DNA of 64,000 nt from SG-bin7 sp964498095 (lineage in GTDB: Bacteria > Bdellovibrionota > Bdellovibrionia > Bdellovibrionales > SG-bin7), in assembly GCA_964498095.1 (NCBI GenBank), contig CAZCFY010000006.1, forward strand, positions 62,001-126,000. Reading direction: 5' to 3'. Every line of letters starts with the position of its first letter. Positions within the stretch are counted from its first letter, which is position 1. Below are positions 52,763 to 61,631 of the stretch, piece by piece. The notes under the pieces are model-generated. The model was not told where the DNA came from, did not search any database, and saw only the letters and a program-made list of their open reading frames with translations. The position numbers and the translations under genes were made by a program.

Positions 52763-53542
52763 ATGAGCCTGGTATTAATAGAAAAAAAAGATAAAATTTT
52801 AGAAATTACCTTAAACCGTCCAGAAATTCATAACGCCTTTAACGCCGACGTTATTAAAATCCTTAGTAAAACTTTTAGCGACAAGAAGCTTGGTAAGGAA
52901 TTTCGCGCCGTAATTCTGCAGGGAAATGGGGCAAGCTTTTGTTCTGGCGGCGACCTGGAATGGATGAAGTCTATGATTGACTTCAATATGCAACAAAACA
53001 TGAAAGACGCCCAAGCACTTTATAACTTGTTCGATTCTATCTTTAAATGTCCGGTGCCGGTGATTGGTAAAGTCCACGGCAATGTGCGCGGCGGGGGATT
53101 GGGTCTAACTGCTGCTTGCGATATCGTGGCGGCCGACGAAGAAACAAAATTCGGTTTTAGCGAGGCGCACCTAGGTCTCGTACCGTCGGTAATTTGTCCC
53201 TTTGTCGCGCGAAAAATGAATGAATCCTCTTTGCGTGAGCTGATGATAACCGGCCTCGTGTTTTCGGCCCGCCGGGCTTATGATTGCGGTCTCGTTCACT
53301 TTGTCGGAAATTCGGCTGGCACTCACAACTACGTAAACGAAATAATAAATCACATTCATAAATGCGGCCCGGAGGCGATTCAAATTACCAAGGGACTCAT
53401 TGATTTCGTGAAAACGAATCCGATTGCAAAAACCAAAGCGAAAACCATTAAAGTCATTGCCCAAAGACGCGTAAGTAAAGAGGGCCAAGAGGGCATGCGC
53501 GCATTCCTCGAGAAGCGCACTCCGGGTTGGAGAACCAAGTGA
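52763..53542 (+). CDS. liuC: Enoyl-CoA hydratase, probable methylglutaconyl-CoA hydratase
   Basis: The 259-residue crotonase-fold protein has an oxyanion-hole segment GASFCSGGDLEWMKSM, where GDLEWM is typical of methylglutaconyl-CoA hydratases, then GNVRGGGLGLTAACDIVAAD and FGFSEAHLGLVPSVI. It would hydrate 3-methylglutaconyl-CoA to HMG-CoA, the step between the carboxylase and the lyase encoded around it. Its stop overlaps the biotin carboxylase start by 4 nt (GTGA). Confidence 0.92.
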   Translation: MSLVLIEKKDKILEITLNRPEIHNAFNADVIKILSKTFSDKKLGKEFRAVILQGNGASFCSGGDLEWMKSMIDFNMQQNMKDAQALYNLFDSIFKCPVPVIGKVHGNVRGGGLGLTAACDIVAADEETKFGFSEAHLGLVPSVICPFVARKMNESSLRELMITGLVFSARRAYDCGLVHFVGNSAGTHNYVNEIINHIHKCGPEAIQITKGLIDFVKTNPIAKTKAKTIKVIAQRRVSKEGQEGMRAFLEKRTPGWRTK

Positions 53543-55029
53543 CAACAAAGTCCTTAAAAAGACTGGCCATTGCAAATCGCGGTGAAGTCGCTGTGCGAAT
53601 AATCCGCGCCTGCCAAGAATTAGGGATTGAAACAGTTCTTTTACACTCTGAACCCGATGTAAATACTCTTGCTTATCGGTTAAGTGATTATCAAATTTGT
53701 ATTGGCGCGGCACCTGCGGCAGAAAGTTATCTGCGGATAAAAGATAACGTACGCGGCGCCCTTGCCATGGGTGCCAAAGCCATTCACCCGGGATTTGGTT
53801 TTCTTTCCGAAAACGCTGAATTCGCCCGGGCCAGCCAAAAAGAAGGATTAATTTTTATTGGTCCGACTCCGGAAAACATTCAAGCTTGCGGCGATAAAAT
53901 CAAAGTTAAGCAGTTGGCCAAAGAGCTTGGGATAAAAACAATTCCCGGGTACTCCGGCGACGATCAAACCTTGGACCTTCTAGTTGCCGAGTGCGAGGTC
54001 ATTGGATTCCCCGTATTAGTCAAAGCGGCGGCCGGCGGCGGTGGCCGCGGCCATAAAGTAGTAGATAATCCCAAAACTGCCCGCGAAATGATTGAGGCCT
54101 CTCAACGCGAAGCTAAGGCTGCTTTCGGCTCGTCGCGAGTATTCCTGGAAAAGTACTTAGGCAAAGCCAAGCACATTGAAGTCCAAATTTTTGGCGATTG
54201 TACGGGAAAGGTATTTAATCTTAACGAACGCGAATGTAGCGTCCAAAGAAAACATCAAAAAATAATCGAAGAAGCTCCTTCGGCGCGTTTGTCTCAAGAA
54301 GAAAGAAAAAAAGTTCAGGACATGGCAAGACGGCTTGCCGAGCGGGCGGGCTATCGGAATGCCGGAACAGTCGAGTTTTTATATCAAGATGGGGAATTTT
54401 ACTTGATCGAAATGAATACCCGGTTGCAAGTAGAGCATACGGTAACCGAAATGATTTTAAGTATAGATCTTGTGAAGGCGCAAATTGCTTGCGCGCAAGG
54501 AATTCCCGTGAATTGGCGCCAAGATACTCTTGTGCCACGCGGCCATGCTATTGAGTGCCGCATATACGCGGAAGATCCCCACTTGGGAGGCATTCCCAAC
54601 ACCGGGACATTAAGTTACATTGAAGTTCCCGAAGGGCCAGGAAGACGTTTTGATATTGGCTTTGAAGCGGGCGATGAAGTTACCCCTTTTTATGACTCCA
54701 TGATAAACAAAGTAATTGTTTGGGATGAGAACCGCCCCCAAGCGATTAAGAAAATGCTGCGAGTATTAGACGACATGGTTATTTTTGGTTTAAAAACAAA
54801 TATCCCTTTTCTCAAAGCTATTTTGAGTCATCCCGAATTTATTTCTGGCGAGATGACGACGCAATTTATAGATAAACATTTTCCAAATGCTTTGGGACCA
54901 CAAAAATTAAAGCCTGAGCAAATCGCTTTTGCCGAACTCGCCTACCAACAAACTCGCCAGCAAAGCTCAAGTAACGCCACCGCTACTTATTTACGAAATC
55001 CGTGGGAAACCCCATGGAGAAATGTATGA
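53539..55029 (+). CDS. mccA: Biotin carboxylase subunit of methylcrotonyl-CoA carboxylase
   Basis: GTG 53539 overlaps the previous stop and has GGAG 7 nt upstream. The 496-residue protein is an ATP-grasp biotin carboxylase: KRLAIANRGEVAVRIIRACQ, KAIHPGFGFLSENAEFA, the glycine-rich ATP loop KAAAGGGGRGHKVV, and FYLIEMNTRLQVEHTVTE. It ends after the BC domain; unlike the usual alpha subunit, the biotin carrier domain is a separate gene that overlaps it by 4 nt. It carboxylates the biotin of that carrier. Confidence 0.94.
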   Translation: MTTKSLKRLAIANRGEVAVRIIRACQELGIETVLLHSEPDVNTLAYRLSDYQICIGAAPAAESYLRIKDNVRGALAMGAKAIHPGFGFLSENAEFARASQKEGLIFIGPTPENIQACGDKIKVKQLAKELGIKTIPGYSGDDQTLDLLVAECEVIGFPVLVKAAAGGGGRGHKVVDNPKTAREMIEASQREAKAAFGSSRVFLEKYLGKAKHIEVQIFGDCTGKVFNLNERECSVQRKHQKIIEEAPSARLSQEERKKVQDMARRLAERAGYRNAGTVEFLYQDGEFYLIEMNTRLQVEHTVTEMILSIDLVKAQIACAQGIPVNWRQDTLVPRGHAIECRIYAEDPHLGGIPNTGTLSYIEVPEGPGRRFDIGFEAGDEVTPFYDSMINKVIVWDENRPQAIKKMLRVLDDMVIFGLKTNIPFLKAILSHPEFISGEMTTQFIDKHFPNALGPQKLKPEQIAFAELAYQQTRQQSSSNATATYLRNPWETPWRNV

Positions 55030-55388
55030 ATACTTTAAATATAAAAGTCGGCGACCGCGATTTAAAAGGGAAGGTATTAAAAATTAAAGATACTTTGTGG
55101 GTTCATCTTGAAGGTGAAACTTTTGTTTACCGCCCCGAAAGTAAAGCCAAACAAAAGGCCGCTCACGGTATTGCTTCAAATACGGTTACCGCCCCGATGC
55201 CTGGAAAAATTATTAAAGTTACGGTAAATCAGGGTGACAAAGTCGAGGATGGACAGGTCGTAGTGATCATGGAAGCCATGAAAATGGAATATTCCCTGCG
55301 TTGTAGTAAATCAGGAAGGGTTAAAAAAATTACGTGTAAATCCGGCGACCAAGTACAACTGGGTCAGATGCTATTGGAAATTGAATAG
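55026..55388 (+). CDS. Biotin carboxyl carrier protein, separate subunit
   Basis: ATG 55026 overlaps the biotin carboxylase stop (ATGA), giving 120 residues. The C-terminal 70 residues are a biotinyl domain, with TVTAPMPGKIIKVTVNQGDKV and the biotinylation motif VIMEAMKMEYSL (Lys of AMKM). The first 50 residues resemble the linker region found in full-length alpha subunits. It is the carrier of the methylcrotonyl-CoA carboxylase and shows that the alpha subunit is split into two proteins. Confidence 0.93.
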   Translation: MNTLNIKVGDRDLKGKVLKIKDTLWVHLEGETFVYRPESKAKQKAAHGIASNTVTAPMPGKIIKVTVNQGDKVEDGQVVVIMEAMKMEYSLRCSKSGRVKKITCKSGDQVQLGQMLLEIE

Positions 55389-55398
55389 GAGTTTGATT

Positions 55399-56319
55399 TT
55401 GCCTAAAGATGTAAAAATATTTGAAGTCGGCCTTCGCGACGGCCTTCAATACGAAAAGAAAATCCTACCGGTAGCCTTGCGGCAAAAGCTGGCTTTGGAT
55501 TTAGTGGCTGCGGGCGTAAGAAATATTGAATTGGGAGCTTTTGTTAATCCGGCACGTGTACCGCAAATGGTCGGTACTGATAAAGTAGTATCTCGTTTAA
55601 TCCGCGCTAAATACAATGGGAAAATTCCCATGGCTACCAATTTTTCGGCCCTCGTCCCGAATGAATACGGAATGATGAATGCGGTAGGTTCGGGAATTAA
55701 CGAAGTAGCCGTATTCACGGCCGCCAGCAAAACGTTTGCGCTAAAGAACATAAATTGTACTCCCGCCGAAAGCCTTAAGCGGTTTGCGCCCGTCATGAAA
55801 CTAGCTAAGAAATTTAAAATTCGCGTGCGCGGCTATGTGAGTACTTGTTTTGGTTGCCCCTTCGAAGGAAAAATCGCCGAAAAGAAAGTAGTAGAGTTGG
55901 CCGAAAAGCTTTTTGATCTAGGAATTTATGAACTCTCTATTGGAGACACCATAGGTGTAGCGACTCCGCAGCAGGTAAAATCGCTGCTGTTTAATCTTTA
56001 CCGGATTGCCCCACCACGCAAATTTGCCCTCCATTTTCATGACACTCGCGGAACCGCTATCGCCAACGTCCTTGAAGGACTTGAAATCGGTGTTAGAACT
56101 TTTGATTCAAGCATTGGCGGCCTTGGCGGTTGTCCCTTTGCTAAAGGCGCGCAAGGAAATGTGGCTACAGAAGACGTTATTTACATGCTTGATGGCATGG
56201 GTTTCAAAACGGGAATTGATTTAGAGAAATTAATAAAAATAAATAAAAAGCTACAAAAGATTTTAGGACATTCTCTACCCGCCAAGCTTGCAAAAGCTGG
56301 CGTACCGTGGTGGTTATAA
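55399..56319 (+). CDS. Hydroxymethylglutaryl-CoA lyase
   Basis: TTG 55399 is chosen, since AGGAG lies 8 nt upstream; a frame upstream from 55381 would overlap the carrier stop. The 306-residue HMGL-like TIM barrel has FEVGLRDGLQYEKKILP, the loop VRGYVSTCFGCPFEGK with the catalytic Cys region, LSIGDTIGVATPQQV, and ALHFHDTRGTAIANVLEGL with the metal His pair, then GGLGGCPFAKGAQGNVATED. It splits HMG-CoA into acetyl-CoA and acetoacetate, the end of leucine degradation. Confidence 0.94.
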   Translation: MPKDVKIFEVGLRDGLQYEKKILPVALRQKLALDLVAAGVRNIELGAFVNPARVPQMVGTDKVVSRLIRAKYNGKIPMATNFSALVPNEYGMMNAVGSGINEVAVFTAASKTFALKNINCTPAESLKRFAPVMKLAKKFKIRVRGYVSTCFGCPFEGKIAEKKVVELAEKLFDLGIYELSIGDTIGVATPQQVKSLLFNLYRIAPPRKFALHFHDTRGTAIANVLEGLEIGVRTFDSSIGGLGGCPFAKGAQGNVATEDVIYMLDGMGFKTGIDLEKLIKINKKLQKILGHSLPAKLAKAGVPWWL

Positions 56320-57707
56320 TGGATATAAGTAAAGTTACAGCGCAATTTGAGAAAGATTGGAATCTTCATCTCGAGGATCTAAAAAATCTTATTCGTATTC
56401 CAAGTGTCAGTTTTGAAAACTTCGACCCAAAAGAGGTCCGCCGCTGCGGCGATGCGGTCGCAAAACTTCTAAAGGAACGTGGATTAGAAAATATTGAATA
56501 TCTGGAGGTGCCGGGGGCCGCACCTTATATCTATGCGGACTGGATGCATGCTCCGGGAAAACCGACTGTGCTTCTTTACGCCCATTATGATGTTCAACCT
56601 CCGGGCCGCGCAGATCTCTGGCAAACACCTCCTTTTGAACCGACGACTAAAGGCAAAAGACTTTACGCGCGCGGCGCCGCTGACGACAAAGCCGGAATCA
56701 TCGCGCAAACGGCGGCCATTCACTCTTATTTAAAAACTATAGGTAAAGTGCCCGTTAACTTAAAGTTTATCGTCGAGGGCGAAGAAGAAATCGGTAGCCC
56801 AAATTTAAACGAATTTTTAAAGCGCTATCAAAAAAAATTGCACGCCGATGTGCTAATGCTTTCGGATACAACAAATTTTGATGTCGGTTGGCCGGCACTG
56901 ACTGTGTCATTGCGTGGACTTGCCGGATTTGAAATCGAAGTGCGCGCTTTAGAAAAAACTGTGCACTCGGGCATGTGGGGTGGACCCGTACCCGATGCCG
57001 CCATGGCTTTAAATAAAATTTTAGCGGCGCTCGTAGATGCAAATGGAAAAATCGCGGTTCCAGAAATTGTCGAACACATCCCCCGGCTGACCGAAAAAGA
57101 AGAAAGCTTTTACGCCGAAATTCCTTTTAATAAAGAGGATTACGCCAAACAGGTTGGTCTCGCCAAAAATGTTAAACTTCACTCGGAAGGCGCCGCTGCC
57201 TGGAAAGCAATGTGGCGGGAGCCAAGTTTAAGTGTCAACGCCATGCAAGCGGCTTCGCGCACACAGGCTGGAAATGTTTTAAACGACACGGCGTGGGCAC
57301 GGGTGACGCTGCGCCTCGCGCCAGGCATGAGCCCAGAATTTTGCCAAAAGGCTTTAGCTACCTTTATAAAAAAGCAAACGCCGTGGAATGTCGACGTAAC
57401 CCTAACGTTTGAAGAGCCCAACGCCGGGTGGGCCGCTGATGCCAAAATGTATACTCACAAAGCTTTTGTCGCTGCCGAGAAAGCCTTAGAAAAAGGTTAT
57501 GGCAAAAAGCCAATTAAAATGGGATGTGGCGGAAGTATCCCTTTTGTTCTTCCGTTTATTAATTTCTTAAAAGGGGCGCCTGCACTGCTAATAGGCGTTG
57601 AAGATCCCTACACCAATGCTCACGGTGAAAACGAAAGCCTCGAAATTGAAGATTTTAAAAAATCTTGTTTAAGCCAAATTTTTCTATTTGATGAACTCGC
57701 AAAATAA
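56319..57707 (+). CDS. M20 family dipeptidase / metallopeptidase
   Basis: ATG 56319 overlaps the lyase stop codon (TAATG); the product has 462 residues. The M20 zinc ligands are visible: VLLYAHYDVQPPG, LYARGAADDKAGI, FIVEGEEEIGSPN with the catalytic Glu pair, MLSDTTNF, and the last His in DPYTNAHGENES. The dimerisation domain is the segment VRALEKTVHSGMWGGPVPDA. It probably hydrolyses dipeptides in the cytoplasm. Its place at the end of the leucine-degradation operon links peptide hydrolysis to amino acid use. Confidence 0.93.
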   Translation: MDISKVTAQFEKDWNLHLEDLKNLIRIPSVSFENFDPKEVRRCGDAVAKLLKERGLENIEYLEVPGAAPYIYADWMHAPGKPTVLLYAHYDVQPPGRADLWQTPPFEPTTKGKRLYARGAADDKAGIIAQTAAIHSYLKTIGKVPVNLKFIVEGEEEIGSPNLNEFLKRYQKKLHADVLMLSDTTNFDVGWPALTVSLRGLAGFEIEVRALEKTVHSGMWGGPVPDAAMALNKILAALVDANGKIAVPEIVEHIPRLTEKEESFYAEIPFNKEDYAKQVGLAKNVKLHSEGAAAWKAMWREPSLSVNAMQAASRTQAGNVLNDTAWARVTLRLAPGMSPEFCQKALATFIKKQTPWNVDVTLTFEEPNAGWAADAKMYTHKAFVAAEKALEKGYGKKPIKMGCGGSIPFVLPFINFLKGAPALLIGVEDPYTNAHGENESLEIEDFKKSCLSQIFLFDELAK

Positions 57708-57721
57708 GTCATAATTTTTTT

Positions 57722-58612
57722 ATGACAAGATATATCTTTTCCGCTTTTATTTTTTGGCCGCTATTTGCTTTTTCCCAATCTGGGGTTATTTACGGCGAGG
57801 ACAATCGCCTTGAGCCGTTTGAAATTGGTAATACCGACTTAGTTAACTTGTCGCGGGCTACCGTAATGATTTCTTATGGCTTTGTAGTCCCCAGTGATAA
57901 GGGCGGGAGACATATTAAACTAAATACCAATAGGCTTAATAATGTTTGTCCCGAAGAAAAATTTTCGGACCAACACGTTGGCGGCTTTTGCAGCGGGTTT
58001 TTAATTGCATCGGATCTTATAATGACTGCTGGGCATTGCATTCCCTATCAACGTAACTGTGAAAACTCTTGGTACATTTTCGATTATGGGCTTTATGGCA
58101 AGGGTGAAAATTATACCGAAACTACCGATGATAAGATTTACCGCTGCAAAAAGTTAATACATTCTGAAAACACAAAGTCCCAAGGCGGTGCAGATCTTGC
58201 GATTATTCAGCTGGACCGTCCCGTCACGGACCGCCTTCCCGTTAAGCTCGAACGGCAGACATCAATTCACGAAAATGACCGGGTCTTTATGATTGGGTAT
58301 CCCTTGGGCTTACCGGCTAAATATACCTATGACGCTACCGTCACAAAATTTGAGCGAAAGCACTTTTTTCGCACCGATTTGGATGCCTACCATGGCAACT
58401 CAGGGTCCCCCGTGTTTAACGAACGGACGAATCGCGTTGAAGGAATATTAGTTGCTGGTGAGAATGATTTTATTCGGACCTCAAAAAACTGTGATCGCAG
58501 CAAAGTTTGCCGGCCAGGGGATAAATGCATGGGAGAATTAGTTATGGGCATTGCGTTGGCGCTAGATAAAATTCCAGCTGACAGTGAGCAAAGAATAACT
58601 GATACTCATTGA
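57722..58612 (+). CDS. Exported trypsin-like serine protease 1
   Basis: The 296-residue protein has a signal peptide (RYIFSAFIFWPLFAFSQSG) followed by GVIYGEDNRLEPFEI, the S1 fold and its catalytic triad: LIMTAGHC (His), GGADLAIIQLD (Asp) and YHGNSGSPVF (Ser). A second gene for a close paralog follows after 1 nt. Several Cys suggest disulfides. It is likely secreted and may degrade host or prey protein, consistent with a predatory or protein-eating life, although the organism's habit is inferred. Confidence 0.93.
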   Translation: MTRYIFSAFIFWPLFAFSQSGVIYGEDNRLEPFEIGNTDLVNLSRATVMISYGFVVPSDKGGRHIKLNTNRLNNVCPEEKFSDQHVGGFCSGFLIASDLIMTAGHCIPYQRNCENSWYIFDYGLYGKGENYTETTDDKIYRCKKLIHSENTKSQGGADLAIIQLDRPVTDRLPVKLERQTSIHENDRVFMIGYPLGLPAKYTYDATVTKFERKHFFRTDLDAYHGNSGSPVFNERTNRVEGILVAGENDFIRTSKNCDRSKVCRPGDKCMGELVMGIALALDKIPADSEQRITDTH

Positions 58613-58613
58613 A

Positions 58614-59480
58614 ATGAAATTATTTCTTTTAATTCTAATGTTACCTTTCGCGTCCTCCGCCAAGCACCCCGGGGTAATTTACGGTGTGGATAACCGAGTA
58701 GATATGTACGGCGTGTTTGATACCAAAATTCACACGCTTGCCCATGCCACAGTCGGTATTATTGGCCCCAAAGCCATTGAAAACCGCGGCAATGGCCGCT
58801 CCCGCCTGAAAACTAAAAAATTAAAAGATGTTTTAAAAGTTTGTCCAGACGAGCGCTTTGCAGAACAGGATGCGGCTATTTATTGTACTGGCTTTCTTGT
58901 TTCTCCCGACACCCTACTTACCGCCGGCCATTGCATTGAGACACAAATGGCCTGTAAGAACTCACGTTTTGTTTTTGATTTTGGAATCTATCATGAAAAT
59001 GACGACTATCGCGAAATAGACTCAAATAATATTTACGGTTGTGAAAAATTAATATTTTCTGAAAATCCGAAACGAGAAGGAAGCGGTATTGATTTGGCAA
59101 TCGTAAGACTAGACCGCAAAGTGACCGACAGACCTCACCTAGTGGTAGAAAATAAAACCCCACTAGGGAACGATGAATCGGTTTTTCTTATCGGTCACCC
59201 ATTGGGGCTTCCAACCAAATTTACAGATGATGCGGTAATTCTAAATTCCTTAAATAAATTATATTTTCGCAGTGATCTTGATGCCTATACCGGCAATTCG
59301 GGGTCTCCCGTTTTCAGTACAAGTTCTAACCGGGTAAAGGGCGTTCTTATTTCCGGAGAAGATGATTTTGAAAAAGCGGGAAAAGGCCAATGCCGAACTT
59401 CAAAAGTTTGCCGCGCTAATGAATGTGACGGCGAACTTGTCCTTAACTTACCAGAAGCGCTGGCGCAATTAGGATTATAG
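58614..59480 (+). CDS. Exported trypsin-like serine protease 2
   Basis: The 288-residue protein is a paralog of protease 1. It has a signal peptide (MKLFLLILMLPFASSAKH), GVIYGVDNRVDMYGVF, and the catalytic triad LLTAGHC, GSGIDLAIVRLD and YTGNSGSPVF. The C-terminal motif CRTSKVCRANECDGELV corresponds to CDRSKVCRPGDKCMGELV of protease 1. Start follows the neighbour's stop by 1 nt, so both are made together; the small sequence differences suggest different substrates or regulation. Confidence 0.93.
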   Translation: MKLFLLILMLPFASSAKHPGVIYGVDNRVDMYGVFDTKIHTLAHATVGIIGPKAIENRGNGRSRLKTKKLKDVLKVCPDERFAEQDAAIYCTGFLVSPDTLLTAGHCIETQMACKNSRFVFDFGIYHENDDYREIDSNNIYGCEKLIFSENPKREGSGIDLAIVRLDRKVTDRPHLVVENKTPLGNDESVFLIGHPLGLPTKFTDDAVILNSLNKLYFRSDLDAYTGNSGSPVFSTSSNRVKGVLISGEDDFEKAGKGQCRTSKVCRANECDGELVLNLPEALAQLGL

Positions 59481-59535
59481 GGACATTGTTACCCAAAAAA
59501 ATTTTGGAACGGATTTTGTAGTATAAACCTGTACT

Positions 59536-60456
59536 ATGACTAAATCCCTATTGCCATTTACCAAAAAGAGAGTTTTTGTTCTACGTGAGACAGCCACTGT
59601 GGCCGAAGCAGCCCGCGTCATGGCAGAGCGCCATGTCGGATGCGTAATTGTCTCTGATGGGCTCGGTCATGTGTCGGGACTAATAACCGACCGCGATCTA
59701 ACGTGTAAAATTCTCGCTTATAAAGAAAACTCCGGCACTTTAATTCAAGATATAATGACTAAATCCCTTTTAGCCATCGAAGAACACGATGATTTAAAGG
59801 ACGCGATAAAAATTATGAGAAAATCTGGAGTGCGGCGGGTCCCAATTTTAAAAATCGGCAAGCTCGGCAAACAGCGCTGTGTCGGTTTAGTTACCTTTGA
59901 CGAGCTTGTCGGAAAAAGGCTTATTTCCACGGAAGATGCTGCAAAAATCCTTAGAAAGCAAATTAACGTTCATCACTTCAAAAATCTACGTCTCGAACAA
60001 CGCCGTCAGGGCCGGCAACAACAGACTCTTAACACCTTTTACAAAATTTTATCCAGGGAAATGGGAGTTTCCCGGCCTAGTGCCGTAGCAGTAGGTGGTT
60101 TTCTACTTACGCAAGTTATTGAGCGCATCTCTCATAACGAAGCCCTGCATTTTATCTCGGAATTACCCAAACTTCTCCAAGATGAATTACGAGAATTACC
60201 GAGTGGACCGGACCGTAAAATTACCCCACGCCATATTCTGCAAAGGCTCGACGAAGACTTTGGTTTCGATACCAAAGCTGCTTTTCGAATGGTGCGTGGT
60301 TTTTGGAGCGGCCTCGAGAAATTCTTAGCCGGACGGGAGTCACAGCATTTATTAGGTCAGTTTTCTAAGGAGATGCAGGTGTTTTTTGCCGGCGAGTCCT
60401 TTAAAAAACATCGCCTTCCGCCGTCGGCCATTACCTCGACACCCACTGTTCACTGA
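59536..60456 (+). CDS. CBS-domain protein with C-terminal DUF2267
   Basis: The 306-residue protein starts with two CBS motifs: TVAEAARVMAERHVGCVIV followed by GHVSGLITDRDL, then DDLKDAIKIMRKSGVRRVPI and CVGLVTFDELV. The C-terminal 140 residues are DUF2267-like (SREMGVSRPSAVAVGGFLLT, HNEALHFISELPKLLQDELR, DEDFGFDTKAAFRMVRGFW). CBS pairs bind adenine nucleotides; DUF2267 is of unknown role and often found with CBS or stress proteins. It is likely a cytoplasmic energy- or stress-sensing protein. Confidence 0.85.
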   Translation: MTKSLLPFTKKRVFVLRETATVAEAARVMAERHVGCVIVSDGLGHVSGLITDRDLTCKILAYKENSGTLIQDIMTKSLLAIEEHDDLKDAIKIMRKSGVRRVPILKIGKLGKQRCVGLVTFDELVGKRLISTEDAAKILRKQINVHHFKNLRLEQRRQGRQQQTLNTFYKILSREMGVSRPSAVAVGGFLLTQVIERISHNEALHFISELPKLLQDELRELPSGPDRKITPRHILQRLDEDFGFDTKAAFRMVRGFWSGLEKFLAGRESQHLLGQFSKEMQVFFAGESFKKHRLPPSAITSTPTVH

Positions 60457-60632
60457 TAATCACTGCTGGACATTAAATTTACACTCGGCAAAGCCCTAAC
60501 CATTAAGTCCTATTTTGTAAGCGAACTGATGCTAAATTATTAATTTATATCAAAGGTTTAGACGCTCGTATCAGTTTGATCCACTAAATATTCTGGCACC
60601 GACATTGCTCACTAGTGGTCATGGGTGGAACC

Positions 60633-61022
60633 ATGTATATTAAAGTAATACTTGTCTCAATTTGTACTAGTTTTTTTGTAACGAACGCTTTTGCTAATGA
60701 TTTTTTACCCGTTGAGGTGAATCCAAAATGGGAAAAGCAGGGAGTAAAAATACAAATCGTGGAGCATTTAATTAAAAAGTATTTTGAACAACCCTACCGT
60801 TATAACTTTGATAATCCTTTAGTATCGAGTAAAAAAATTGACGAATACTACTACGCCATGGAAGGCGTTCATTTGCCTTCCAACGTAAAAGATGAAATTA
60901 AGAACCAGCTGGTGAGCTACCAAAACGGAATTGGCAAGCAAACAGGTTTCGAGAACACTAAAGGCCTAGCAACAACTTTGCCGAGAAAGCAAATCGTGTC
61001 CATTAGTACGGCGGCAAATTAG
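60633..61022 (+). CDS. Small exported protein of unknown function
   Basis: ATG 60633 is chosen since GGTGGAACC lies upstream. The 129-residue product has a signal peptide (MYIKVILVSICTSFFVTNAFA) and a mature part with a helix-rich composition (KIQIVEHLIKKYFEQ) and no Cys. No domain is recognised. The next gene starts 9 nt after its stop and also encodes a small exported protein, so the two are probably one transcript. Confidence 0.65.
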   Translation: MYIKVILVSICTSFFVTNAFANDFLPVEVNPKWEKQGVKIQIVEHLIKKYFEQPYRYNFDNPLVSSKKIDEYYYAMEGVHLPSNVKDEIKNQLVSYQNGIGKQTGFENTKGLATTLPRKQIVSISTAAN

Positions 61023-61030
61023 GAGAAATT

Positions 61031-61288
61031 TTGCATAGAAAGCTACTTCTATTTTTGACTATTACCGCGATAAGTTCTTCAGCCCTGTCCATTGACCTTA
61101 CGACTGAAATCGAAAGGGCAAATCCATTTAGCCAAGCCACATCGGCTAGCGTAGATCCCAACCTTCAAGAAAGAGAAGACGAAAAGACCACGGGCATTGG
61201 CGACTCATTTTTCAATAATACCACGCCCGACTATGTTCAACAATCAGCCCAGCCCCGCAGGACGGCCCCAACACCTAGCGGTCAATAA
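61031..61288 (+). CDS. Small exported protein with disordered tail
   Basis: The 85-residue product starts at TTG 61031 behind AGGAGAAA, with a signal peptide (HRKLLLFLTITAISSSALS). The rest is polar, rich in Thr, Pro, Gln and Ser (EREDEKTTGIGDSFFNNTTP), without a recognised domain. It overlaps the convergent panD gene by 14 nt. It is small, but its start signal and frame are sound. Confidence 0.55.
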   Translation: MHRKLLLFLTITAISSSALSIDLTTEIERANPFSQATSASVDPNLQEREDEKTTGIGDSFFNNTTPDYVQQSAQPRRTAPTPSGQ

Positions 61289-61631
61289 TCTCTTTTATTT
61301 CGTTTTTTTCATTTACAAAAACTTTTCTCGGAATATGCCGAGCCGCTTCCTCGGGGTCCATCTCCGTATAGGTCGCGATAATTACTTCGTCTCCGCGGTG
61401 GGCTAAGCGGGCGGCGGCGCCGTTTAGACAAATCTCCCCGGGTTTGCCGTAAATGACATACGTCGAAAATCGCTGGCCATTATTAACATTATAGATGTCG
61501 ACTCTTTCGTACTGAAAGAAATGTGCGGCTTCACAAAGTTTTGGGTCGATGGCAATGGATCCCTCGTAATCGAGGTCACACATGGTAACGCGCGCCCGAT
61601 GAACCTTTGATTTTAATAATGTTAACTTCAT
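61275..61631 (-). CDS. panD: Aspartate 1-decarboxylase
   Basis: The 118-residue protein is PanD, including the self-cleavage site DLDYEGSIAIDP (Gly24-Ser25, where Ser becomes the pyruvoyl group), NVNNGQRFSTYVIYG, NGAAARLAHRGDEVIIATY and a C-terminal tail. It makes beta-alanine for pantothenate. It is the last gene of the leftward CoA operon, overlapping coaX by 4 nt. Confidence 0.96.
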   Translation of the reverse strand: MKLTLLKSKVHRARVTMCDLDYEGSIAIDPKLCEAAHFFQYERVDIYNVNNGQRFSTYVIYGKPGEICLNGAAARLAHRGDEVIIATYTEMDPEEAARHIPRKVFVNEKNEIKEIIDR

